Position numbers and translations under genes: made by a program. From an uncultured Anaerolineae bacterium (GTDB lineage: Bacteria; Chloroflexota; Anaerolineae; Anaerolineales; Villigracilaceae), in the NCBI GenBank assembly GCA_903875215.1, contig CAIQVH010000017.1, positions 1-64,000 of the forward strand: a stretch of DNA of 64,000 nucleotides, written 5' to 3'. The notes under the pieces are model-generated. The model saw only the letters and a list, made by a program, of their open reading frames with translations. It was not told where the DNA came from and did not search any database. How positions within the stretch are numbered: the stretch's first letter is position 1; each line of letters starts with the position of its first letter. Of the stretch, positions 42,650 through 53,426 are shown piece after piece.

Positions 42650-42717
42650 ACACGCCTCCTGAAATCAGATTAAATTCCCTCTTTCTCATTGTACACTTTT
42701 TTCGCCAACTTTGATTA

Positions 42718-42746
42718 TTGACCCTCACCCCGTTTCCTCTTACAAT
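42718..42746 (+). promoter_or_regulatory. Promoter of kamA-like gene
   Basis: TTGACC (42718-42723), a 17-nt spacer and TACAAT (42741-42746). With a start point near 42753, the mRNA leader to the kamA ATG (42896) would be about 143 nt. Confidence 0.75.
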
Positions 42747-42895
42747 GTTTTTATGGCAGCCGGGTTTTCGCGGAATTGCCTGACCTTTCCAAGCGGCTGC
42801 TTCCCCACCGCGCAAGACCCAGCCTACCCCAACCAGCACTGTGTTTGGTTGCCATCACCGGTCTGGATCAATCTCACCCGACAAAGGATTCACTC

Positions 42896-44224
42896 ATGCC
42901 CACCCCATTTACGTCCAAACGCGCCCCAATTTTTCAAGACGTACCCGATGAAAAATGGAACGACTGGCGCTGGCAATTAAGCAACCGCCTCAACAGCCTG
43001 GAAGAAATCGAAAAAGTCCTGCCCCTGACCGAGAGCGAGCGTAAAGCGCTGCAAACCCAAAACCTTTTCCGCGTGGATGTCACCCCCTACTACATCTCTT
43101 TGATTGATCCCAACGACCCGGAAGACCCCATCCGCAAGCAGATCATCCCCCGCGCCGAAGAAATGCAGGCTTTCACCGCCATGATGGAAGATTCGCTCTC
43201 GGAAGACAAGCACTCACCGGTGCCGGGGCTGGTCCATCGCTACCCAGACCGGGTACTGATGCTGGTGACCACCCAATGCGCCTCCTACTGCCGTTACTGC
43301 ACCCGCTCCCGCATCGTCGGTGACCCGTCCGCCACCTTCAAGCGCGAAGAGTTCGAGATGCAGCTCGAATATCTGCGCCGCACCCCGCAAGTGCGGGATG
43401 TCCTGCTCTCCGGCGGCGACCCGCTGGTGCTGGCGCCCAAAATCCTGGAAGAACTGCTCACCCGTCTGCGCGAGATCCCGCACATCGAAATCGTACGCAT
43501 CGGATCGCGTGTGCCTGTCTTCCTGCCAATGCGCGTCACCCAAGAATTGTGCGACACCCTGCAGAAATTCCACCCGCTGTGGATGAACATCCACGTCAAC
43601 CACCCGAGCGAGATCAGCCTTGAACTGGAACAGGCCACCGACCGCCTGACCCGCGCCGGGATTCAGCTCGGGAACCAATCCGTCCTGCTGGCCGGGGTAA
43701 ATGACTGCGTCCACATCCAGCGCGATCTGGTGCACAAACTGGTGCGCATCCGTGTGCGCCCATATTACCTCTACCAATGTGACCTGGTGGAAGGCGCCGG
43801 GCATTTCCGCACCCCGATTGCCAAGGGAATTGAGATCATCGAAGGCTTGCGCGGGCACACCTCCGGCTATGCAGTGCCCCACTACATCATCGACGGCCCT
43901 GGCGGCGGCGGCAAGATCCCGGTCATGCCAAATTACCTGCTCAGCATGTCAGATCACAAGGCCATCGTCCGCAACTACGAAGGCTACATTACCACCTACG
44001 AAGAACCATCCGAATACACCCTGCACAACCCGAAAACCTGCAAGCACTGTCAGAACAAACGCCCCGAGCCAGGCCAATCCGGTCTAACCGGTCTGCTCGA
44101 CGGCGATGCCATGTTCATCAAGCCGGAGAATTTTGATCAACTCCACGACCGGGGCGGCGTGCAACACCGCCTGAAAGATGACAGCAAGTGGAAACCGCTC
44201 GGCATCGGCGAATCCACAGATTAG
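42896..44224 (+). CDS. kamA: KamA-family radical SAM aminomutase
   Basis: A 442-aa lysine 2,3-aminomutase family enzyme. The radical SAM cluster motif is CASYCRYC (C-x3-C-x2-C), and the PLP lysine lies in PGGGGKIPVMPNY. C-terminal TCKHCQNKRP is a metal-binding-like Cys pair. Most likely it interconverts L-alpha-lysine and beta-lysine, but glutamate 2,3-aminomutases share these motifs. AAGGA is 10 nt upstream of the ATG. Confidence 0.87.
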   Translation: MPTPFTSKRAPIFQDVPDEKWNDWRWQLSNRLNSLEEIEKVLPLTESERKALQTQNLFRVDVTPYYISLIDPNDPEDPIRKQIIPRAEEMQAFTAMMEDSLSEDKHSPVPGLVHRYPDRVLMLVTTQCASYCRYCTRSRIVGDPSATFKREEFEMQLEYLRRTPQVRDVLLSGGDPLVLAPKILEELLTRLREIPHIEIVRIGSRVPVFLPMRVTQELCDTLQKFHPLWMNIHVNHPSEISLELEQATDRLTRAGIQLGNQSVLLAGVNDCVHIQRDLVHKLVRIRVRPYYLYQCDLVEGAGHFRTPIAKGIEIIEGLRGHTSGYAVPHYIIDGPGGGGKIPVMPNYLLSMSDHKAIVRNYEGYITTYEEPSEYTLHNPKTCKHCQNKRPEPGQSGLTGLLDGDAMFIKPENFDQLHDRGGVQHRLKDDSKWKPLGIGESTD

Positions 44225-44239
44225 TCTCTCTCGGTGGTA

Positions 44240-44245
44240 TATAAT
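44240..44245 (+). promoter_or_regulatory. -10 box of NBR1-like operon
   Basis: TATAAT at 44240-44245, about 74 nt before the first ATG (44319); no clear -35 is visible. Confidence 0.5.
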
Positions 44246-44318
44246 CAAGCGTGGGCAAGGCGGCCGGCTGCCACCTTTCCGCCCCCCGCCGAGAAAAAAG
44301 TATAAGGAGAAACCGACC

Positions 44319-44873
44319 ATGAAACCCATTCGTTTTGCCACGCTCATTCTGACACTGATCCTGTTAGTGACTGCCTTCATTCCCCTGGCTCCCAAAGCCG
44401 CCGCCACACAAACCCAGACCTATACCAACATCGCACCCACCCAAACCATCCTGGATGCAATGCTGGGCCGGCACCTGTTTGCACCCCTCAGCGTTATCGC
44501 ACCTGTCATCACCCTGAGAGTGGAGAACCTGGCCTCCCGGGATTACGCCTGCACCCTGGTGGCGCAAACGCCCAAGGATTGGGTCACCATGCAGCGCCGC
44601 CAAAGCTTCGACGCAGTCTGGAATCTACAAAATACCGGCACCAAAAACTGGGGCAAAACCGGGATTGATTACGCCTACGTCAGCGGCGCAAAAATGCACA
44701 CCGGAGCCAACCGCTTTGACCTGCCCAATGATGTTGGCCCCTACGGCAAGATCAAAATCAGGGTGGACATGGAATCTCCCAAAACCAAGGGATATTTCAC
44801 CACGGTCTGGGGCCTATTAAACTCCAGCGGCGCCTTTTGCAGAGTCACGCTCAGCATCAACGTCAATCGCTAA
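44319..44873 (+). CDS. Secreted NBR1-Ig-like domain protein
   Basis: A 184-aa predicted secreted protein. A signal peptide (1-27) ends near PKAAATQT. The mature part carries an NBR1-like Ig beta-sandwich (about 80-180): FDAVWNLQNTGTKNW, a W followed by PYGKIKIRVDMESP and GYFTTVWGLLNSSG. Two Cys (YACTL and AFCRV) could form a disulfide; both are in the same places in the next gene. AAGGAG precedes the ATG. The function of such domains in bacteria is unknown. Confidence 0.75.
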   Translation: MKPIRFATLILTLILLVTAFIPLAPKAAATQTQTYTNIAPTQTILDAMLGRHLFAPLSVIAPVITLRVENLASRDYACTLVAQTPKDWVTMQRRQSFDAVWNLQNTGTKNWGKTGIDYAYVSGAKMHTGANRFDLPNDVGPYGKIKIRVDMESPKTKGYFTTVWGLLNSSGAFCRVTLSINVNR

Positions 44874-45620
44874 ATGCGTTCACTCAAACGGGCAGCGGCC
44901 ATGGAAAGCAAGAATATCCCCTTAATGGTAATTCTCCTGGGCTTGTGGATCTCGTCCGCCTGCGTGGTGACGATCCCGGTGCCCGGATATGCTTCCGCGC
45001 CGCTGCCCGCCACGCCCGACCTGAATCAGGCCGCGCCAATCCAAACCCAGGTTATCCTGCCAACTCTGACCCTGGCCAATACAGACATCCCCCTACCGAC
45101 CTGGACACCGACCGAAACCCTGACTCCCTTCCCGAGCATCACCCCGTTCCCCACCGCTACAGCCATCCCGAGCAGTTCACCCATCCCGGTGGAAATTGCC
45201 ACGCTGGCCAGCCTGACCGGCATCCCCGATGCCACACTGACCCAGATGGCCCAGGGGCCGGTGGCATCGGGAGATCCCATCGGCAGCCAGTATTCCTGCA
45301 TCCTCGGCGAAAAGAAACCTGCCGACAAGACAGTCTATCCTCAAAAAACCAGCTTCACCGCCTGGTGGGATCTGACCAATGCCGGGACAAAAAAATGGAA
45401 AGAAGAAATCATCATCGTGTCACTGGTCGAGGGCAAAAGGATGACCGCAAACCGTTGGATACAACTGCCGGCAAATGTCGAGCCTGGCGAAACCTATCGG
45501 CTGAAACTCGAAATGGTCACCCCGGCTTATCCAGATGATTTCGTGATGACCTGGGGGCTGCAAGTGGGGGCCAACAGCCGGCACTTCTGCTTCTTCACGC
45601 TCCACGTCATCGTCAAGTAA
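44874..45620 (+). CDS. Lipoprotein with NBR1-Ig-like domain
   Basis: A 248-aa paralog of the preceding gene with a lipobox-like ISSAC near residue 30 and a Thr/Pro linker (about 60-110), then the same NBR1-like domain (140-248; FTAWWDLTNAGTKKW, PANVEPGETYRLKL, DFVMTWGLQVG) and equivalent Cys (YSCIL, HFCFF). It starts on the base after the preceding stop. ATG 44901 is an alternative start. The pair probably act together at the surface. Confidence 0.72.
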   Translation: MRSLKRAAAMESKNIPLMVILLGLWISSACVVTIPVPGYASAPLPATPDLNQAAPIQTQVILPTLTLANTDIPLPTWTPTETLTPFPSITPFPTATAIPSSSPIPVEIATLASLTGIPDATLTQMAQGPVASGDPIGSQYSCILGEKKPADKTVYPQKTSFTAWWDLTNAGTKKWKEEIIIVSLVEGKRMTANRWIQLPANVEPGETYRLKLEMVTPAYPDDFVMTWGLQVGANSRHFCFFTLHVIVK

Positions 45621-46337
45621 ATGCCGATGGGGAAAAAGTTGCCGGCCAGAGCTCCGGAAAAACGCCGGGAGGCAATCCCGGCTTCTGAAACGGCAACACC
45701 GGCTCCAGCCGAAAGGGGGGTAACAGATATTCGTCCCTGGATGGCGCTCCCGTTAATCGGAATTGTGATGCTGGCTTGCGTAGCAGCAGGCTTTTTCCTG
45801 TTCCGCACCGAAGCACTCGGCGGAGTAGTGAAAGGGGTGGCCTGGCAGCGGGTGATTTCCATCGAAGCACGCCACGATGTGCCCTACAGCGCCTGGCTGG
45901 ATGAAATTCCTGCAGCAGCGCAAAACCTGGCCTGCGAGCAGAAATCCCGTTCACGACAGGACAGCCCCGCGCCCAATGCCCGCCAATCCTGCGCCACGCA
46001 GGTTGTGGCGCAAAGTGACGGCACCTCACAGGCTGCAGAAAGTTGTTTTTACGAAGTGTTTGATAATTGGTGTGCCTACACACTCAGCGAGTGGGCACCT
46101 GTCGATCAGGCCATCACGGCGGGTACAGATTTGCACCCCTACTGGCCCTCCATCCAGACGGGCATTGACCAGCGCGAGGGCCGGCGCGAGGAAACGTATA
46201 CGGTTTATTTTGAGACTGGTGCCGGCACCAAAGAATACACAATCCCCGACCCGACCCTGTTCAGCCAATTCCAGGCTGGCAGCGAGTGGCTGTTGAGTAT
46301 TGACGGGCAGGGCACAGTAGTAGCAGTTTCCCCCTAG
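45621..46337 (+). CDS. Single-TM anchored protein, unknown
   Basis: A 238-aa protein with a cytoplasmic charged N-terminus (1-40), one TM helix (about 42-62) and an extracytoplasmic domain (65-238) with four or five Cys and aromatic residues (WQRVISIEARHDVPYSAW, FDNWCAYTLSEW, YTVYFETGAGTKEYTI). It is not a family I know. It follows the NBR1 pair with no gap and so completes a three-gene surface operon. Confidence 0.65.
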   Translation: MPMGKKLPARAPEKRREAIPASETATPAPAERGVTDIRPWMALPLIGIVMLACVAAGFFLFRTEALGGVVKGVAWQRVISIEARHDVPYSAWLDEIPAAAQNLACEQKSRSRQDSPAPNARQSCATQVVAQSDGTSQAAESCFYEVFDNWCAYTLSEWAPVDQAITAGTDLHPYWPSIQTGIDQREGRREETYTVYFETGAGTKEYTIPDPTLFSQFQAGSEWLLSIDGQGTVVAVSP

Positions 46338-46345
46338 GAGGAACA

Positions 46346-47311
46346 ATGCATTATCGTCGTCTGGGCCGTTCAGGCCTAAAAATCAGTGAAATCTCCCTCG
46401 GCGCCTGGGTGACGTTTGGCGGACAGGTGGACGAGGCAATCTCGATCGAATTGATCCAGGCAGCGTATGACGCTGGCGTCAATTTTTTTGACAATGCCGA
46501 TATTTACGCCAATGGTCTGGCCGAGCAGGTGATGGGTAAAGCGCTGAAAAATATCCCGCGCGAGGCGCTGGTACTCTCCTCGAAAGTTTTCTGGCCCACC
46601 ATGCCTGGCCCCAACGGGCGTGGACTTTCGCGCAAGCACATTCTCGAGTCGGTCAACAGCTCTTTAAAACGGATTGGGACGGATTACCTCGACCTGTATT
46701 TTTGCCACCGCTTCGACCCAGACACCCCGATCGACGAGATCGTCTACACCATGGATGCGCTCGTACGCCAGGGAAAAATCCTCTACTGGGGCACCTCCGA
46801 ATGGCGCGCCTGGCAGGTAACCGCCGCAATTGCCTCCGCAGAAAAATATCATCTCGTCCCGCCCGCCATGGAACAGCCGCAATACAACATGTTCCACCGC
46901 CGGCGCGTGGAAATGGAATTGGCGCCCCTGTGCAAGGAATTTGGCCTGGGACTGACAACCTGGAGCCCGCTCTATTACGGCATCCTGACCGGAAAATACA
47001 ACGACGGCATTCCCGCGGGCAGCCGCGCTGCGATGGATGGAATGGCCTGGATCCGCGACCGGATCACACCCGAACGAGTGGAAATTGTCCGCGCGTTGAA
47101 CCAGGTAGCCGGGGACTTGCACATCAATACCGCCCAACTGGCAATTGCCTGGCTGCTGCGCCGAAAAGAAGTCAGCAGTGTCATCACTGGAGCCACGAAT
47201 ATACAACAGCTCCAAAGCAACCTCGAAGCCGCCGACGCAGTCGACAAGTTGCACGATGACGTCCTAGAACAAATTGAAAAAATCTTGGGCAACTACCCCG
47301 ATGAAGATTAA
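46346..47311 (+). CDS. Aldo/keto reductase (Kv-beta/YghZ type)
   Basis: A 321-aa NADPH-dependent aldo/keto reductase. The opening MHYRRLGRSGLKISEISLGAW, catalytic FFDNADIYANGLAE (Asp, Tyr), Lys in VLSSKVFWP and His in LYFCHRFDPDTP form the tetrad. The C-terminal NADPH loop is ITGATNIQQLQSN. It belongs to the voltage-gated-channel beta-subunit group. AGGAGG is 5 nt upstream. Ends at a terminator. Confidence 0.93.
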   Translation: MHYRRLGRSGLKISEISLGAWVTFGGQVDEAISIELIQAAYDAGVNFFDNADIYANGLAEQVMGKALKNIPREALVLSSKVFWPTMPGPNGRGLSRKHILESVNSSLKRIGTDYLDLYFCHRFDPDTPIDEIVYTMDALVRQGKILYWGTSEWRAWQVTAAIASAEKYHLVPPAMEQPQYNMFHRRRVEMELAPLCKEFGLGLTTWSPLYYGILTGKYNDGIPAGSRAAMDGMAWIRDRITPERVEIVRALNQVAGDLHINTAQLAIAWLLRRKEVSSVITGATNIQQLQSNLEAADAVDKLHDDVLEQIEKILGNYPDED

Positions 47312-47332
47312 CCCCCCGCGCAGGTAAATTGA

Positions 47333-47374
47333 CCTCTTTCATCGGCAGACACGCGATGAAAGAGGCTTTTTATT
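47333..47374 (+). terminator. Rho-independent terminator
   Basis: Stem CCTCTTTCATCG (47333-47344) with CGATGAAAGAGG (47354-47365), 9-nt loop, followed by CTTTTTATT. It ends the aldo/keto reductase gene. Confidence 0.9.
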
Positions 47375-47484
47375 GCCCGGCCGGAAGGCTCTTCGGACAC
47401 CAAATTTGTCTGACAATTGCTTTTATCCTTGATTTTGCCTCAAGTTTGTGCTATTTATTGGTCATATTATTGCAAAGGATTTTT

Positions 47485-48339
47485 ATGCATCGCGAACGCG
47501 TCTCCGAAAATGTCTACTGGTTTCAAAGCGAAGTCTATGCACAGGTAACAGCCGGTGTAATTGCCGGCCCACAGTGGGCCGTGGTCATCGACACCCTGGC
47601 CACACCCGAAGAAACCTTAAGTATGCGTGAATTTGTAGAACACGAGTTGGGCCTGCAAATCCGCTATATCATCAACACCCATTACCATGCCGACCACACC
47701 TGGGGCAATTGCTTTTTCCCCGGATCGACGATTGTGTCACACTCGGCCTGTCGGACTTTGATGCTTGAGAAGGGCATCCCCTCGCTCGAGGCAGCCCGCA
47801 AACAAAACAATGCCTTGCGGCAGGTGAAAGTCGTCCTCCCCCACCTGACCTTTGACGACGGCGAAATGAATCTGCGCGTCGGAAAAAAGAATCTCATCCT
47901 CGGCCCGGCCATCGGGCACAGCCACGATGGCATTTCCGTCCTCGTCGAAGAAGACCGCATCCTCTTTGCCGGAGATGCCTTCATGCCATTACCCTACCTG
48001 GTGGATGGCAATCTCGATGATCTAGCCGCCGCCATCAAACGGATTGGCCGCATGGGCCTGGAAAATATCGTCCAAGGGCACGGCGATATCATCCTGCGCG
48101 GAGAAATAGACGCCGCCGTCAAGGAAAACCTGGCCTACCTCTCCGCCATCCGCAAAGTGGTGCGCACCGCTCTCAAACGCAAATCACCCTTTGAATATCT
48201 GGATGAAATCGCCGTCGAAGAATGCGGCAAGAGCCGGGTAACCTTGGGCGGGCTGGCACCCGCGCTGCACCAGCGCAACCTGCGCGCGCTCTACCGGCAA
48301 ATGCTAGAGAACAAGGACAACCTGGAAAGCGAAGAATAG
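47485..48339 (+). CDS. MBL-fold metallo-hydrolase
   Basis: A 284-aa metallo-beta-lactamase-fold hydrolase with the intact metal motif NTHYHADHTWGN, downstream His in GPAIGHSHDG, Asp in LLFAGDAF-like (ILFAGDAFM) and His in VQGHGDI. A binuclear zinc enzyme, substrate unknown. AAGGA is 6 nt before the ATG at 47485; the earlier frame is a shadow over the intergenic region. Confidence 0.9.
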   Translation: MHRERVSENVYWFQSEVYAQVTAGVIAGPQWAVVIDTLATPEETLSMREFVEHELGLQIRYIINTHYHADHTWGNCFFPGSTIVSHSACRTLMLEKGIPSLEAARKQNNALRQVKVVLPHLTFDDGEMNLRVGKKNLILGPAIGHSHDGISVLVEEDRILFAGDAFMPLPYLVDGNLDDLAAAIKRIGRMGLENIVQGHGDIILRGEIDAAVKENLAYLSAIRKVVRTALKRKSPFEYLDEIAVEECGKSRVTLGGLAPALHQRNLRALYRQMLENKDNLESEE

Positions 48340-48345
48340 GAATCA

Positions 48346-48372
48346 AAAAGCCGGGGCAAATCCCCGGCTTTT
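48346..48372. terminator. Bidirectional terminator
   Basis: An 11-bp stem AAAAGCCGGGG (48346-48356) with CCCCGGCTTTT (48362-48372), 5-nt loop. It lies between convergent genes ending at 48339 and 48376. Confidence 0.9.
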
Positions 48373-48375
48373 GGT

Positions 48376-49089
48376 TTAATCCACTTCCTCAAAGGCCTCG
48401 GCTGCATCTTCCTTCTCTTTCCTGGTCCTGATTCGCCCGTGCAGGCTAATCCCCACCACGCGTTCGGTACCATTAAATAGCTTACGGATATTGGGAAGCA
48501 GGGCCCACATCAGCAGCAGCTCGGCAATCACCCCGTACCCCACATCAAACCAGGTAGCCCCAGGCGCGCCGCTCAAAACACGTACGCCAAAAACCAGAAT
48601 TGCAGAAAGCGCCACGCTCATGGTGGTCACCGAGGCATATCCCAGGGTGAAGAAGACCAGCGCGCCCACCGGCAAAATGATCAGTACGGCAGGCGTCCAC
48701 AGCCCCATCGCTCCGCCCAGGGCCGGAGCGCCACCAGCGCCGCCGCGCAGCCGCACAAAACGGCCCTGCGCATCATAATCCGGGAGAAAAAGCGAATAAT
48801 TATGCCCAAGAATGGCCGCGATCGGCGCGCACAGATGCACCCAATCTGAAGCCGGGCTGACCCAGCGCGCAATCCACACAGCCACTGCCCCCTTCAATAC
48901 ATCACACAGGGCAGTCGCCAACCCGGCCCCAATTCCCGCGGCTCGCATCGCATTCGTGCCGCCCGTGCGCCCGCTTTCCACCGTACGAATATCCTTGCCC
49001 GTTTTCAGCCTGACAATCAACAGGCCAAACGGAATCGAGCCCAGCAAATAACCCAGTAACACCAGCCCGCCGTCTATCAGCAATTGCAT
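48376..49089 (-). CDS. plsY: Glycerol-3-phosphate acyltransferase PlsY
   Basis: A 237-aa membrane acyltransferase that makes lysophosphatidate from acyl phosphate. Motif 1 is SGRTGGTNAMRAAG (usual SGNxGATN), the opening GSIPFG is present, and motif 2 is LRGGAGGAPALG, in which the Lys of the usual GGKGVAT is replaced. The ATG at 49089 has GGAGG 6 nt upstream, better than 49095. A charged C-terminal tail (about 205-237) is longer than usual. Confidence 0.85.
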   Translation of the reverse strand: MQLLIDGGLVLLGYLLGSIPFGLLIVRLKTGKDIRTVESGRTGGTNAMRAAGIGAGLATALCDVLKGAVAVWIARWVSPASDWVHLCAPIAAILGHNYSLFLPDYDAQGRFVRLRGGAGGAPALGGAMGLWTPAVLIILPVGALVFFTLGYASVTTMSVALSAILVFGVRVLSGAPGATWFDVGYGVIAELLLMWALLPNIRKLFNGTERVVGISLHGRIRTRKEKEDAAEAFEEVD

Positions 49090-49140
49090 GGTCATCCTCC
49101 AGAATAGTCTACCAACGGTAACACAGAATCGGGCCTAGAG

Positions 49141-49548
49141 TTACACACCAGTCAGAATAAGAGGTACCTCGGCCGCGTGGCCGTCCTCAATCCAAAACGC
49201 ATGCGCCAGCCATTCCCCTTCCACCGGCGACCAGATCAGCTGGATAACTGAATAAGCCGCCTCAGCCACATCGCTGGGCGAGGGCACCGCCGGCCCCACA
49301 GGATGAGAATGAAAAATCGCCAGGATTTCCAGACCGTCAGATTCAATCTGTTCAAAGGCTTTTAACTGTTCGAGAGGGTCCATCTGATACCGAACAGGGC
49401 TGACAGCCGCATTTTTTACCGGGACAACGACAGTCACCCCCCCCTCACGCCCACCAAGCAGACCGCAAGCCTCCAGTGGTCGCTGCGCCTGTACGTAGGC
49501 ATGCATCCACTCCCAATGCTCACGAGACAACGTCAGCGAATGATCCAT
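49141..49548 (-). CDS. JAMM/MPN-domain metallopeptidase
   Basis: A 135-aa JAB1/MPN metalloprotease. Glu near LEACGLLGG, and the metal motif FHSHPVGPAVPSPSD (H-x-H-x10-D) are intact, typical of small bacterial deconjugating or Cys-releasing JAMM proteins that act with sulfur carriers. The ATG overlaps the stop of the upstream membrane gene. Confidence 0.9.
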   Translation of the reverse strand: MDHSLTLSREHWEWMHAYVQAQRPLEACGLLGGREGGVTVVVPVKNAAVSPVRYQMDPLEQLKAFEQIESDGLEILAIFHSHPVGPAVPSPSDVAEAAYSVIQLIWSPVEGEWLAHAFWIEDGHAAEVPLILTGV

Positions 49549-50363
49549 CACTTCCCAAACAACAAGGCAACCGTCCAAAATGCTCCCAGGCCAAGTAAAA
49601 GTTCCAGCGCCACCCGGCGCAAGGAAACCTGCTCGCGCACATTCAGCGTCAACCCCGTCAGGGCATACAGTACGCCCAGCAGAATCAGCCCAAATTGCAG
49701 CGGACTGACCGGCCAGTAATGAAGCGCAGCCGCCAACTGAGTGACGATAAATGCACTGACAACCGCCCAGGAGATATCCCAGGTCCCGCTCTGCAGGTGG
49801 ATCGAACGCAGAGTCACCATCCCAGCCGCCAAAAAAACCGCAACTGCCATAAACGCCAGCCGCACCCCGGCATACGAGAGGAACGATGCCAGGATCAGAA
49901 ACAACGCAAACGACAGCGCCATCAGCCCGGCCGAAGCAGCCGGATGGCGCACATCCGAGGCATCCAGGGCAATATATTCAGCCAGCAGAACAGCCAGCAG
50001 CAAGATTCCGCCGAAAACATAACTCAGCCACCAGGCCAGGCCATACTCAAAATTATAGAGCGGCACCCCCAGGATAAAAGCCGTCAGCGCGGGCATAATC
50101 CAATGCTGAAAGGTGCGCCGCCCATCGTAATGCGGGTGACCATGCAAGAGCCAGTTCACTCCCGAAGCAGTCAGCCCGGCAACGAGAAGCGTTGCCAGCG
50201 CCGAGTAATTGAACGGAAGCGAAAAATCAATCCCCAGGAAGCTGAATCGCAGGACAGTGCGCTCAATCTCAATCAACTGCGCCAGCGCATAAGAAAGGAG
50301 TACCGCGGCAAGCAACACGCTAACCCGGTTAATATCCGGCATGTGACGGTGTTCAAAGGACAT
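49548..50363 (-). CDS. Polytopic membrane protein, unknown
   Basis: A 271-aa protein with about eight hydrophobic helices. The N-terminus (MSFEHRHMPDINR) is hydrophilic. A periplasmic or cytosolic loop contains HGHPHYDGRRTFQHW. It is not a family I can name. TACAAT (complement of 50370-50375) lies 6 nt before the ATG, so a leaderless mRNA is likely. TGATG couples it to the JAMM gene. Confidence 0.7.
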   Translation of the reverse strand: MSFEHRHMPDINRVSVLLAAVLLSYALAQLIEIERTVLRFSFLGIDFSLPFNYSALATLLVAGLTASGVNWLLHGHPHYDGRRTFQHWIMPALTAFILGVPLYNFEYGLAWWLSYVFGGILLLAVLLAEYIALDASDVRHPAASAGLMALSFALFLILASFLSYAGVRLAFMAVAVFLAAGMVTLRSIHLQSGTWDISWAVVSAFIVTQLAAALHYWPVSPLQFGLILLGVLYALTGLTLNVREQVSLRRVALELLLGLGAFWTVALLFGK

Positions 50364-50369
50364 GCTCGC

Positions 50370-50375
50370 ATTGTA
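50370..50375 (-). promoter_or_regulatory. -10 box for 50363 gene, leaderless
   Basis: TACAAT on the minus strand ends 6 nt before the ATG at 50363; no Shine-Dalgarno is present between them. Confidence 0.5.
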
Positions 50376-50492
50376 CCTGCCGAATCTGGAGAGGGGAAGG
50401 GCCACCCTCTGCAAAAAACAAGAACAATGGGTGAGCGATTTTCGCCTGCCACACTTCGGGGTAAAAAGCTGCCTGTGGTAGAATCAACGGAT

Positions 50493-53403
<2,911 letters not shown>

Positions 53404-53426
53404 CTTGCTCAGGGGAGAACCCGCCC

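Noticed and set aside
42711-42980. 89-aa ORF whose ATG (42753) sits at the kamA start point
   Set aside because: Protein composition is Pro/Asn/His-rich and random-like, and it overlaps kamA; recorded only as a possible leader peptide.
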